A DNA stretch of 33,018 bases from Hymenobacter guriensis (GCF_015773195.1 NZ_JADWYK010000024.1:1-33018); one strand, 5' to 3'. Shown: positions 15,644 through 23,434, counted from the first letter of the stretch. Translations and numbers: made by a program. The notes: a model not told the origin generated them from the sequence alone.

Positions 15644-18151
15644 ATGAAACAGTTTTCCTCGCGCACTTTCTACGGCCGGCGGCCGGCCCGTCGGCTGCCC
15701 GCCACCCGCTGGGCTTTGTTGGCGGGCCTGCTCCTGCTGTTGCTGCTGGCCCGCACCGGGCGTGCCCAGGGCGTAATAGTTCGTACTGTGGGGCCGGGCG
15801 GAGAATATGCCACCATCAACGAAGCGCTACGGAACACCTCAGGTCCAGAGGCTTATGAGCTGCAGCTACTGGACGGCACTTTTACTGAGGACGTCACCAT
15901 CACGCAGGCTTTCCCGGCCGGCGCGCCGCTCACTATCAAGCCGGCGGAAGGCAGCACGGTGGTGTGGGAAGGCACGCTGGCGCTGGAAGATGGGGCCGCA
16001 AATGTGACAGTGGATGGCCACAACGGCACCACGGCCCGTGCCCTCACCCTGCGCCAGCCCGACGCGGCCCGCCCCACGCTGCAGTTTACCCATGATGCGC
16101 AGGCCATTACCGTCCGGGACCTTATCATCCAGGGCAGCAACGCCGGCAGCCTGAGCGGAGTGGTGGTGATTGGCTCCGGCTCTACCACGGGCCACAAGGA
16201 ACTGCAACTCATCGGCAACCAGATTGGCAACGTGCCCAACGGCAGCGCGCCCGTAAACCTTATCTATGCCGCCAACGCCACGGCCGGCACGCTCAACGAG
16301 CAGATAACCATCCGCAAGAATGAGCTGCTCAATTTCACGGGCACCGGCCTAGCCGTGCAGGCCGGCAACGGCGGGGCCTGGACTATCACCGAAAACAGCT
16401 TCTATTACAACCTGTCAGCTACGCCAACTTCGGCCCAGCGCGCCATCGATTTTCAGCCCGGCGCGGCTTCCGATGGCAATAGTATCACCTCGAACACCAT
16501 TGGCGGACGCACGGCTACTGCTACCGGCATTTGGGACAACACCGGCATCAACGACTTCCAGGCTATTGGGGTGAGCTGCGGCTCGGGCACGGGTGCTGCG
16601 GCTAACGTACTCAGCAACAACATCATCCGCAACATCACGCTGAGCCGCCAGAACACCGAGCAGTCACTGACGGCTATTCTTGTAGAAGGTGGCCGGGTTG
16701 AGCTGACCGCCAACGTAATTTCCGGCCTGGCCAACAGCGGCACGAAGGGCGTGAACAGCCTGATAAGCCGGGGCAACGTGGTGCTGAGCGACTTTGCGGT
16801 GAGCAGCGGCCAGATTATGGCCGTGGAGCGCGGCACACTGCACGTACTCAATAACCTCACGAACAGCGGCATCCTCAACCACACCGGCGGCAACATGCTG
16901 GTGGAAGGCAACTTCACCAATAATGGCACCTTCGCCCAAACTCAGGGCGACCTGGAAGTGAAGGGCGACATGACCAACCGCAACATCTTCAACTGCACCA
17001 CCGGCGCGGTAAAGCTTACCGGTACCCGCGACCAGAAAGTAAGCGGCGGTACTTACTTCAACCTGGAAGTAAACGGCACCGGCACCAAAACCCTGACGGG
17101 CAACATGACGGTGTACAACGGTATTCAGATGACGCAGGGTATTCTCAACACGGGCGCTTTCCTCATTAGCGTAGGGCCGCTGGCCAACGTAGTGGAAACC
17201 GATGCCAGCTACATCCTGGGGAAAGTAGAAGCCTCGGGCCGGGAGCCGGAAGCTGGGAAAGCCGAAGACTTTGGCAACATTGGCCTGGTATTTACGCCCC
17301 AGTTCGGCTCCGTGCTGCCGGGCTTTATGACGGTAGTGCGCACTACGGGCTCCACGGCACCCGGCCAGATTCAGCGGTACTTCGATGTGAATGCCGATGT
17401 AGCCAGCGGCCTGACGGCCTCTATGATCATCAAATACCTGCCGCACGAAATTGGTGCGCTGAATATGAGCAAGCTGGAATTCCTGCAGTCTACCAACAAC
17501 GGAGGCGACTGGAGTGCCGAAGGCATCAGCAACAGCACCACGAACATGGCCGAGCTGGAAAAGGTAACGAGCCTGGGCCGCTGGACGCTGGGTGTTTTCG
17601 ACAAGCCGCTGCCCGTAACCCTCACGGCCTTCTCGGCCCGCGCCGATGGTAGCAATGCAGTAGTTTCCTGGACTACCGCCACGGAAATCGACAACCACGG
17701 CTTCGGGGTGGAAGTATCGGCGGATGGACGCACGTTCCGCACGCTGGGCTTTGTGCCGGCCGCGGGCCGCGGGCAGCAGTACTGCTTCGTGGATACCGAA
17801 AAGCAGAAAACCGGCGTGCGCTACTACCGCCTGCGCCAGGAAGACACCAACGGCCGCATCACCCACACCGAGGCCCGCACCCTCGCGTTTGGCCCGGCCA
17901 GCCTAACCCTTGCTGCTTATCCCAACCCCTTCGCCGGGGACCTGGAGATGCGCCTGACCTCACCGCTGGCCGCTACCGCCGTGCTGCGCCTAGTAGATGG
18001 GCTGGGCCGCACCGTATGGACTGCCACCCGCGCCCTGCAGCCCGGCGCTAACCAGCTGCTGATTGCCGCCCCAGCGTGCGCCGCCGGCACCTATGTGCTG
18101 GAAGCAACGCTGAACGGCCAGGTGCTGCGCCAGCGCGTAGTGCGCCGGTAG
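15644..18151 (+). CDS. T9SS-sorted surface protein with right-handed beta-helix
   Basis: This 835-residue protein has a long, Arg-rich signal peptide (residues 1-41, with the Leu-rich core about 24-36, cut before QG). The next 600 residues are short Asn/Gly/Thr-rich repeats typical of pectate-lyase-like right-handed beta-helices (GGEYATINEAL, TVDGHNGTT, LIIQGSNAGSLSGVV, NLTNSGILNHTGG, NFTNNGTF). An FnIII-like module follows (LPVTLTAFSARADGSNAVVS, FVDTEKQKTGVRYYRL). The last 80 residues are a type A T9SS sorting domain starting LAAYPNPF (YPNP at 759-762) and ending GTYVLEATLNGQVLRQRVVRR-like, with a basic tail. The protein should cross the outer membrane by the type IX system and be attached or released. 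No catalytic residues for polysaccharide cleavage can be assigned, so adhesin or matrix roles are equally likely. Confidence 0.93.
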   Translation: MKQFSSRTFYGRRPARRLPATRWALLAGLLLLLLLARTGRAQGVIVRTVGPGGEYATINEALRNTSGPEAYELQLLDGTFTEDVTITQAFPAGAPLTIKPAEGSTVVWEGTLALEDGAANVTVDGHNGTTARALTLRQPDAARPTLQFTHDAQAITVRDLIIQGSNAGSLSGVVVIGSGSTTGHKELQLIGNQIGNVPNGSAPVNLIYAANATAGTLNEQITIRKNELLNFTGTGLAVQAGNGGAWTITENSFYYNLSATPTSAQRAIDFQPGAASDGNSITSNTIGGRTATATGIWDNTGINDFQAIGVSCGSGTGAAANVLSNNIIRNITLSRQNTEQSLTAILVEGGRVELTANVISGLANSGTKGVNSLISRGNVVLSDFAVSSGQIMAVERGTLHVLNNLTNSGILNHTGGNMLVEGNFTNNGTFAQTQGDLEVKGDMTNRNIFNCTTGAVKLTGTRDQKVSGGTYFNLEVNGTGTKTLTGNMTVYNGIQMTQGILNTGAFLISVGPLANVVETDASYILGKVEASGREPEAGKAEDFGNIGLVFTPQFGSVLPGFMTVVRTTGSTAPGQIQRYFDVNADVASGLTASMIIKYLPHEIGALNMSKLEFLQSTNNGGDWSAEGISNSTTNMAELEKVTSLGRWTLGVFDKPLPVTLTAFSARADGSNAVVSWTTATEIDNHGFGVEVSADGRTFRTLGFVPAAGRGQQYCFVDTEKQKTGVRYYRLRQEDTNGRITHTEARTLAFGPASLTLAAYPNPFAGDLEMRLTSPLAATAVLRLVDGLGRTVWTATRALQPGANQLLIAAPACAAGTYVLEATLNGQVLRQRVVRR

Positions 18152-18171
18152 ATTTCAGCGTCTAGTGCTTT

Positions 18172-18251
18172 GTGCCTAGTGCTTCGTGTTTAGATTCAGA
18201 ATAAAATCAACGACTGCAACTCGTATAACCTAAGCACGAAGCACCAGGCAC
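18172..18251. repeat. inverted word repeat, TAGTGCTTCGTG type
   Basis: TGCCTAGTGCTTCGTGTTTA (18173-18192) matches the reverse complement of 18231-18250 at 18 of 20 positions. The left side also contains a tandem near-copy, TAGTGCTTTGTGCC at 18163-18176. It fills the gap between the surface-protein stop and the terminator. Confidence 0.78.
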
Positions 18252-18264
18252 TACTCACAGGCAC

Positions 18265-18305
18265 TAAAAACCCGCTCGGTTTTCCGGGCGGGTTTGCTTG
18301 CTTTA
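18265..18305. terminator. strong, probably bidirectional terminator
   Basis: AAACCCGCTCGG (18268-18279) pairs with CCGGGCGGGTTT (18284-18295) over 12 bp with one wobble and a TTTT loop. An A-run precedes it and TTT-GCTTGCTTT follows. It ends the surface protein transcript just before the glyA promoter. Confidence 0.85.
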
Positions 18306-18309
18306 GAAG

Positions 18310-18341
18310 GTTGGCAGTTCCCGGGCCCCGCCTTACCTTTG
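18310..18341 (+). promoter_or_regulatory. glyA promoter
   Basis: GTTG (18310-18313), a 20-bp spacer, then TACCTTTG (18334-18341) match the Bacteroidota promoter with one change. The -7 box ends 5 nt before the ATG, which implies a leaderless or nearly leaderless mRNA. Confidence 0.68.
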
Positions 18342-18346
18342 GCGAT

Positions 18347-19639
18347 ATGGAAACCAAAGCCCCCGCACTTGCTCAGGACACTGCGGTGTTCGATCTTATT
18401 CGTCAGGAAAAAGAGCGCCAGACGCACGGTATTGAACTCATTGCCTCCGAAAACTATGTCTCGGAGCAGGTGATGCGGGCTCAGGGCTCCATCCTGACCA
18501 ACAAGTACGCCGAGGGCCTGCCCGGCAAGCGCTACTACGGTGGCTGCGAAATTGTGGACCAGATTGAGCAGCTGGCCATCGACCGGGCCAAGGAGCTGTT
18601 CGGAGTGGAATGGGTGAACGTGCAGCCGCATTCCGGCGCCCAGGCCAACGCCGCCGTAATGCTGGCCGTGCTGAACCCCGGCGACAAAATTCTGGGCTTC
18701 GACCTTTCGCACGGCGGCCACCTCACCCACGGCTCACCCGTCAACTTCTCGGGCAAGCTCTATCTGCCTTCGTTCTATGGGGTGGAGCCCGAAACCGGCC
18801 TTATCGACTGGCAGAAGGTAAAAGAAACCGCCCGCCGCGAGCAGCCCAAGCTCATCATCTGCGGGGCCTCGGCCTACTCCCGCGACTGGGACTACAAAGC
18901 CCTGCGCGAAGCGGCCGACGAAGTGGGCGCCCTGCTGCTGGCCGATATTTCCCACCCCTCTGGCCTGATTGCCAAAGGCTTGCTCAACAACCCCTTCGAG
19001 CACTGCCACATCGTAACCACCACCACGCACAAAACCCTGCGCGGCCCGCGCGGCGGCCTCATCATGCTGGGCCGGGACTTTGAAAACCCTTTCGGGCTGA
19101 AAACCCCCAAAGGCGAGTTGCGGATGATGTCGGCGCTGCTGGACTCGGGCGTATTCCCCGGCACCCAGGGCGGACCGCTGGAGCACGTTATCGGGGCCAA
19201 GGCCGTAGCGTTTGGCGAGGCCCTGAGTGATGCATACACGGACTACACCCAGCAGATCATCCGCAACGCCCAGGCGCTGGCCAAGGGCTTTACGGACCGC
19301 GGCTACAGCATCATTTCGGGCGGCACCGACAACCACCTCATGCTCATCGACCTGCGCAGCAAAGGCCTCACCGGCAAGCTGGCCGAAAACACGCTCATCA
19401 AGGCCGACATCACCATCAACAAAAACATGGTGCCCTTCGACGATAAGTCGCCCTTCGTGACCAGCGGCATGCGCATCGGCTCGGCCGCCGTAACGACGCG
19501 GGGCCTGAAGGAGGCTGATATGACGCGCATTGTGGAGTTTATTGACGACGTGCTGATGCACCACGCCGACGAGGCCCACCTGCTACGCGTGCGGGGCCAG
19601 GTAAACGAGTGGATGCAGCAGTATCCGCTGTTTGCTTAA
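18347..19639 (+). CDS. glyA: serine hydroxymethyltransferase
   Basis: This 430-residue PLP enzyme interconverts serine and glycine with transfer of a one-carbon unit to tetrahydrofolate. The N-terminal motif IELIASENYVSEQVM and the GKRYYGGCE stretch bind substrate and PLP. The PLP lysine is Lys229 in VTTTTHKTLRGPRGG. Near the C-terminus, VTSGMRIGSAAVTTRGLKE is the usual phosphate/folate region. Length is normal. ATG 18347 starts METKAPALAQDTAVFDLI. An in-frame TTG at 18311 would run through the promoter and is rejected. It is followed by tatC after a repeat-filled gap. Confidence 0.97.
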   Translation: METKAPALAQDTAVFDLIRQEKERQTHGIELIASENYVSEQVMRAQGSILTNKYAEGLPGKRYYGGCEIVDQIEQLAIDRAKELFGVEWVNVQPHSGAQANAAVMLAVLNPGDKILGFDLSHGGHLTHGSPVNFSGKLYLPSFYGVEPETGLIDWQKVKETARREQPKLIICGASAYSRDWDYKALREAADEVGALLLADISHPSGLIAKGLLNNPFEHCHIVTTTTHKTLRGPRGGLIMLGRDFENPFGLKTPKGELRMMSALLDSGVFPGTQGGPLEHVIGAKAVAFGEALSDAYTDYTQQIIRNAQALAKGFTDRGYSIISGGTDNHLMLIDLRSKGLTGKLAENTLIKADITINKNMVPFDDKSPFVTSGMRIGSAAVTTRGLKEADMTRIVEFIDDVLMHHADEAHLLRVRGQVNEWMQQYPLFA

Positions 19640-19641
19640 CC

Positions 19642-19780
19642 GTGAGATGGTGAGGCGGTGAAATGGTGAGTTTTTCAGCCACCCCCCGGCAGCCAACATC
19701 CTGTTGTCTGGGTTTCTCGTTTGTTTGTCCACCGGAATTTGTCTGAACGACAACTCCCTATTCACCATCTCACCATTTTA
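19642..19780. repeat. inverted word repeat, GGTGAGAT type, between glyA and tatC
   Basis: The left arm GTGAGATGGTGAGGCGGTGA (19642-19661) continues to 19671 and is a tandem of the 8-mer GGTGARRY. The right arm TTCACCATCTCACCATTTTA (19761-19780) is inverted. GTGAGATGGTGA (19642-19653) pairs perfectly with 19762-19773. The left arm starts 2 bp after the glyA stop. Confidence 0.8.
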
Positions 19781-19828
19781 CCTCTTCCTTTGAATACTGA
19801 ATCATCCCGGCCGGGCACCCAGCAGGAA

Positions 19829-20647
19829 ATGTCTTTCATCGACCACCTGGAGGCCCTGCGCTGGCATATCATCCGGGCGGCCATTGCGGTGGTGGCGTTT
19901 GCTACGGTCGCTTTCTTCGCTAAGGACTTCCTGTTTCATGACCTGATTCTCGGGCCTTCGCGTTCCGATTTCTGGACCTACCGCATGTTCTGCCGGTTTG
20001 GCCAGTGGATAGGCGCCCCCGAGCTGTGCATGGATAAAATCGGGTTCGTGATTCAGAACCGCGAAATGAGCGGGCAGCTTACTATGCACATCAGCACCTC
20101 GTTTACCGTGGGTCTGGTGCTTGGTTTCCCTTACCTGTTCTGGGAATTGTGGCGCTTTATCAAGCCGGGGCTGTACCCGCACGAGCAGGCCAACTCCCGG
20201 GGAGCGGTGTTCTTTGTGTCGGTGCTGTTTGCCATCGGGCTGCTGTTTGGCTACTACGTGGCGGCTCCGCTCAGCATCAACTTCCTGGCGGGCTACGTGG
20301 TGGATGCCACCATCGAAAACCAGATCGACATGCAGAGCTACCTCAGTACGCTCACCACCATGTCGCTGTCGTGTGCCTTCGTGTTTGAGCTGCCCATGAT
20401 TGTGTTCTTCCTGGCCAAAGCGGGGCTGATTACCCACGAAATTATGCGCATGTACCGCAAGCACGCCATTGTGGTCATCCTGGTCGTGGCTGCCGTCATC
20501 ACCCCGCCCGATGTATCGGCCCAGATTATCGTCACCATCCCCATCCTCCTGCTCTACGAGCTCAGCATTCACATTGCCCGCGTGGTGCGCCGCAATAGTA
20601 CCCGGCGCCTGAACGAACAGCTGGCTCAGAACCAGGGCATCAGTTAA
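19829..20647 (+). CDS. tatC: Sec-independent protein translocase TatC
   Basis: This 272-residue inner-membrane protein is the twin-arginine signal receptor of the Tat pathway. It has six predicted membrane helices. Conserved features include SFIDHLEALRWHIIRA at the N-terminus (the cytoplasmic Glu of the signal-binding site), FPYLFWELWRFIKPGLYPHE in the first cytoplasmic loop and VVAAVITPPDVSAQIIVTIP in the fifth helix. A periplasmic insert (RMFCRFGQWIGAPELCMDKI) is Bacteroidota-like. I chose ATG 19829. A TTG at 19790 would give a 13-residue extension (NTESSRPGTQQE) and cannot be excluded, although it overlaps a -7-like TTCCTTTG at 19785-19792. No tatA or tatB is in the window. The pairing with rpiB downstream is seen in related genomes as far as I recall. 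Confidence 0.94.
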   Translation: MSFIDHLEALRWHIIRAAIAVVAFATVAFFAKDFLFHDLILGPSRSDFWTYRMFCRFGQWIGAPELCMDKIGFVIQNREMSGQLTMHISTSFTVGLVLGFPYLFWELWRFIKPGLYPHEQANSRGAVFFVSVLFAIGLLFGYYVAAPLSINFLAGYVVDATIENQIDMQSYLSTLTTMSLSCAFVFELPMIVFFLAKAGLITHEIMRMYRKHAIVVILVVAAVITPPDVSAQIIVTIPILLLYELSIHIARVVRRNSTRRLNEQLAQNQGIS

Positions 20648-20814
20648 TGTGCTGAGGTGGGAAATGTGGGTTAAATGTACTAATGGGAGAAATGTGGTTG
20701 AATGTGCTGATTGTCGTTCTTCGTCAGCCCGTTCTCTCTTAATTAGCACCTCAGTACATTCCCCACATTAGCACATTCAAACCCCATTAGCACATTCCCC
20801 ACATTAGCACATTC
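20645..20814. repeat. inverted word repeat, AATGTGCTAATGTGG type, between tatC and rpiB
   Basis: Left words at 20645-20712 (TAATGTGCTGAGGTGGGAAA and following) and inverted words at about 20739-20814 (such as CCCACATTAGCACATTC) fill the whole gap. AATGTGCTGAGGTG (20646-20659) matches the inverted copy at 20747-20760 with one change. The tatC stop TAA is part of the first word, and the right arm ends 4 nt before the rpiB ATG. Confidence 0.83.
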
Positions 20815-20818
20815 GAAA

Positions 20819-21250
20819 ATGAAAACCCTCGCCATTGGGGCCGACCACGCCGGCTTTGCTTACAAGGAAATGCTGAAAACCTGGCTTGCAGAGCAAGGCT
20901 ACGCGGTGCGTGACTTCGGCACCCACTCTCCCGACTCGGTGGACTACCCCGACTATGTGCATCCGCTGGCCGCAGCCATTACCGGCGGCGAGTTTGAGCA
21001 GGGAATTCTGGTATGCGGCTCGGCCAATGGGGTGTGCATCACGGCCAACAAGCACGCGGGCATTCGGGCGGCCATTGCCTGGGAGCCGGAGCTGGCCTCA
21101 CTGGCGCGGCAGCACAACAACGCCAACGTCATCTGCCTGCCGGCCCGCTTTGTGAGCGAGGAAGCTGCCCGCGCCATCGTAACCCAGTTCTTGGAAACCG
21201 ACTTTGAAGGTGGCCGCCACCAAACCCGCGTGGATAAGATTAATTGTTAA
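20819..21250 (+). CDS. rpiB: ribose 5-phosphate isomerase B
   Basis: This 143-residue protein interconverts ribose 5-phosphate and ribulose 5-phosphate in the pentose phosphate pathway. The family motifs are LAIGADHAGFAYKE at the N-terminus, DFGTHSPDSVDYPDY and GILVCGSANGVCITANKHAGIRAA, which contains the active-site Cys and anion-binding loop. HNNANVICLPARFVSEEAA follows. Length is normal. The ATG sits immediately after the repeat arm, with no recognisable -7 box between, so expression by read-through from tatC is likely (inference). Confidence 0.95.
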   Translation: MKTLAIGADHAGFAYKEMLKTWLAEQGYAVRDFGTHSPDSVDYPDYVHPLAAAITGGEFEQGILVCGSANGVCITANKHAGIRAAIAWEPELASLARQHNNANVICLPARFVSEEAARAIVTQFLETDFEGGRHQTRVDKINC

Positions 21251-21263
21251 CTGGTGACGATGA

Positions 21264-21327
21264 TTGTCTTGTTGAATGGCTGGACAGTCATGTTAAACAA
21301 CAGCCTTATACTCCTTTAACAAGACAA
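21264..21327. repeat. inverted repeat in the convergent gap rpiB / membrane protein
   Basis: TTGTCTTGTT (21264-21273) pairs perfectly with AACAAGACAA (21318-21327). Loosely similar TGTTAAAC words lie between. It occupies the 81-bp gap between two stops and may serve as a bidirectional terminator, although no clean T-run follows. Confidence 0.6.
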
Positions 21328-21331
21328 CCAT

Positions 21332-22744
21332 TTACTTTAACTCATACAGTCCCGGCGTGGCGGTGCGCTGATAGCGCCCGAACACAGCCGGGACTTTGTA
21401 TTGCAGCTCGGGCATCAGGCGGGCCTGGTCGATGATATAGGTGGGCGGCTGCGGGCCGATGTTGCGCGCCAGCCGAAACACGGCCGCGTACTGGTTGAGG
21501 TGGCCAAAATCCGCCTGCGCCAGCTGCCAGTCGAGGTAAGGCGTGGCCAGCTGATTGTGCAGGTACGGGCGCCGGTCGGGGCCGAGCACCAGCAGGCGCT
21601 GCTGCTCCAGCTCCGCATACACGGGATTGGGGCGCACGGCATAATTTTCTTCAAGCGGCAGCGGCAGCACATGGTCCAGCTGCAGCACCCCCCGGTAGCG
21701 CACCACTTCCACTACGGCCAGCAGCAGGAGCATCAGCAGCCCCGGCACCCAGCTGCGCGTGGATTTTTGCCACAGAAATAAGCTGAAATACGACAGCGGC
21801 GGCAGCAGCAGCACCAACGAGCCGGGCGCAATGCCCCGCGTGAGCAGCAGCAGCACCACGGCCTGTACCAGCCATACCAGCATCAGCTGCATAAACTTGG
21901 CCTGGAACACCAGCCCCAGCGAAGTGGTGAAGGTGCGGGCCAGCGCCAGCACCAGCACGATGCCGGGCACCACCAGCAGCCGCAGCTGTAGAACGCGCGG
22001 GAGGCCATCCTGCGCCGCTGCCAGCCCCTGCAGCATCGGCTTCAGATGAAACTCGCTGAAGCTGGGCAGCGCGTCGGCGTAGAGGTAGAGCGTGGCTACC
22101 GCGGCATACGGAAACAGGAAGCCGCACAGCAGCAGCAGAAAGCTGCGAAAGGAGTTGGCCGCGAAGATAATAACGGCAAACAGTGCCACCACCAGGAACA
22201 GCGCCAGCGGCAGAAACGATAGGGCCCCCAGCCCAATCAGAAAGCCCGCCCGGAACAGACGCCGGTTGTCGTAGCCCTCCCGCAGTGTGGGCAGCAGGGC
22301 ACTCAGCGCAAATACGATGCTGGTCTGGCCCAGCAGCAGCGGCGACAGAGTATCCAGATCAGTGGTAACGCTGGCAAGCAACAGGTACGTCAGGGCTGCC
22401 ACGTAGCCCCGCTCGGGGTGTACGCCGCTATGATTGAGCACAAAGTTGAAGCGCAGGGCCTGCGCTACCAGCGCCGTGAGGGCCAGGATGCGGTACAGCC
22501 ACAGCGGCCGGGCCGCTACGGCATCGAGCCCGCCCAGAAACCAGGCGACCAGCGGGGCGGTGCTGTCGTACAGGTCGCGGTAGGGCAGCGCGCCGGCGTG
22601 CACCCGCTCGCCAACCAGCAGAGCGTGCAGCTCGGCGGGCGTGAGCGGGATTCCCAGCGCGTGCAGGGGCAGGCGCAACGCCAGAATCAGCAGGAGCAGC
22701 GCCAGCAGCCGGCTGGGCAGGGTGCTTTTAAAGAACTGGAGCAA
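21332..22744 (-). CDS. multi-pass membrane protein, unknown function
   Basis: This 470-residue protein has about ten to twelve hydrophobic helices. A periplasmic-looking loop after helix 1 contains ELHALLVGERVHAGALPYRD followed by LYDSTAPLVAWFLGGLDA. That motif style is seen in Bacteroidota DUF6427-like and GT-C-type (ArnT/PMT-fold) membrane proteins. The C-terminal 120 residues are more soluble. I cannot assign substrate or catalytic residues. The only start near the family-like N-terminus is TTG 22744 (LQFFKSTLPSRLLALLL), as no ATG or GTG lies in frame upstream. A TATCTTTG -7 box on the minus strand at 22816-22823 should drive it, with a leader of about 65 nt that includes an 8-bp tandem repeat. 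Confidence 0.8.
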   Translation of the reverse strand: MLQFFKSTLPSRLLALLLLILALRLPLHALGIPLTPAELHALLVGERVHAGALPYRDLYDSTAPLVAWFLGGLDAVAARPLWLYRILALTALVAQALRFNFVLNHSGVHPERGYVAALTYLLLASVTTDLDTLSPLLLGQTSIVFALSALLPTLREGYDNRRLFRAGFLIGLGALSFLPLALFLVVALFAVIIFAANSFRSFLLLLCGFLFPYAAVATLYLYADALPSFSEFHLKPMLQGLAAAQDGLPRVLQLRLLVVPGIVLVLALARTFTTSLGLVFQAKFMQLMLVWLVQAVVLLLLTRGIAPGSLVLLLPPLSYFSLFLWQKSTRSWVPGLLMLLLLAVVEVVRYRGVLQLDHVLPLPLEENYAVRPNPVYAELEQQRLLVLGPDRRPYLHNQLATPYLDWQLAQADFGHLNQYAAVFRLARNIGPQPPTYIIDQARLMPELQYKVPAVFGRYQRTATPGLYELK

Positions 22745-22755
22745 GTGGGTTTCTG

Positions 22756-22900
22756 GGGACTTAGGATCTTAGAGTCTTAGGGGCTTGTCTTTTATGACTG
22801 AACCCTCAACCGCAGCAAAGATAGACCGCCCGGCAGTGCCGGCCATTCCCGATTCAGCGGTCAGCCAACAAACCTGTTCCGGCGCAACTCCCTAAGTCCC
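22756..22900. repeat. TTAGGATC-type 8-bp tandem repeat with inverted partner
   Basis: TTAGGATC, TTAGAGTC and TTAGGGGC lie in tandem at 22761-22784. GGGACTTAGG (22756-22765) pairs perfectly with CCTAAGTCCC (22891-22900). The arms bracket two divergent promoters, and the right arm touches the rbfA -7 box. Confidence 0.75.
22816..22823 (-). promoter_or_regulatory. -7 box of the membrane protein gene
   Basis: The minus strand reads TATCTTTG, an exact TAnnTTTG match. It is divergent from the rbfA box 78 bp away, which has the identical sequence. No clear -33 is visible. Confidence 0.55.
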
Positions 22901-22908
22901 TATCTTTG
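22901..22908 (+). promoter_or_regulatory. rbfA -7 box
   Basis: TATCTTTG is an exact consensus -7 box. It directly follows the repeat arm CCTAAGTCCC and ends 9 nt before the ATG. Confidence 0.6.
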
Positions 22909-22917
22909 CCAGCTCTT

Positions 22918-23346
22918 ATGGAAAGCAAACGACAACAGAAATTTGCCAGCTTGTTGCAGCAGGAGCTGGCCACCGTGTTTCAGCGCGACGTACCCCACCT
23001 GTTTACGGGTCTGGCGCCCGGCATCAGCACCATTCGTGTGTCGCCCGACCTGGGCACGGCCCGCGTGTACCTGAGTGCCCTGCTGGCCGGCAGCGGCGAG
23101 CAGCTGCTGGAGCAGGTGCGCGACAACGAAAAGGCCATTCGTATGGCCCTGGCTAAGCGCGTGCGCCAGCAGGTGCGCGTGGTGCCGGCCCTGCAGTTCT
23201 TCCTCGACGACAGCGCGGCCTACGCCGCCCGCATGGACGAAGTGTTTGGGAGCCTGAGCATCCCGTCTCCCCCTTCCGAAGACGACTCCGACCCTCAGAA
23301 CCCGCCCAAGCGCCCCCGCCTCTACTCCGACGAAGACGAAAAGTGA
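22918..23346 (+). CDS. rbfA: 30S ribosome-binding factor A
   Basis: This 142-residue protein is RbfA, a KH-fold factor that matures the 5' end of 16S rRNA in 30S subunits and supports growth in the cold. Features are the N-terminal helix ESKRQQKFASLLQQELATVF, the strand pair ISTIRVSPDLGTARVYLSAL, and the KH-type AKRVRQQVRVVPALQFFLDD with the family DDSAAYAARMDEVF tail. The last 30 residues are acidic and disordered. ATG 22918 is chosen. The TTG at 22906 lies in the -7 box. The stop TGA is inside the left arm of a palindrome that spans to the next gene. Confidence 0.95.
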   Translation: MESKRQQKFASLLQQELATVFQRDVPHLFTGLAPGISTIRVSPDLGTARVYLSALLAGSGEQLLEQVRDNEKAIRMALAKRVRQQVRVVPALQFFLDDSAAYAARMDEVFGSLSIPSPPSEDDSDPQNPPKRPRLYSDEDEK

Positions 23347-23431
23347 GTGAGCGAATGAGTGAATGAGTGAAGTATTTCCTCGGCCACTCCCGCCATCCAT
23401 CACTCATTCACTCATTTACTCATTCACTTTT
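23338..23431. repeat. inverted GTGAATGA word repeat joining rbfA stop to the methyltransferase start
   Basis: The left arm at 23339-23372 is a run of GTGA/ATGA tetramers. The right arm at 23398-23431 is its reverse complement, with about five mismatches in 34. The loop is 25 nt. The left arm contains the rbfA stop codon, and the right arm ends 3 nt before the next GTG start. An RNA hairpin of about 34 bp is predicted. Confidence 0.88.
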
Positions 23432-23434
23432 ACA

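Noticed and set aside
16664..17866. 400-residue open frame opposite the T9SS surface protein
   Set aside because: It is a shadow frame with no start context or domain. The plus strand has a complete signal peptide and sorting domain.
20645..20814. CRISPR-like array
   Set aside because: Words are 7-8 bp and degenerate, with no unique spacers of constant length. Arms are inverted and not direct, and no cas genes are present.
23363..23434. ATG start of the methyltransferase within the repeat
   Set aside because: It would translate the inverted repeat arm (THSLIYSFTFT). The GTG at 23435 gives the expected HYDPIKK start.
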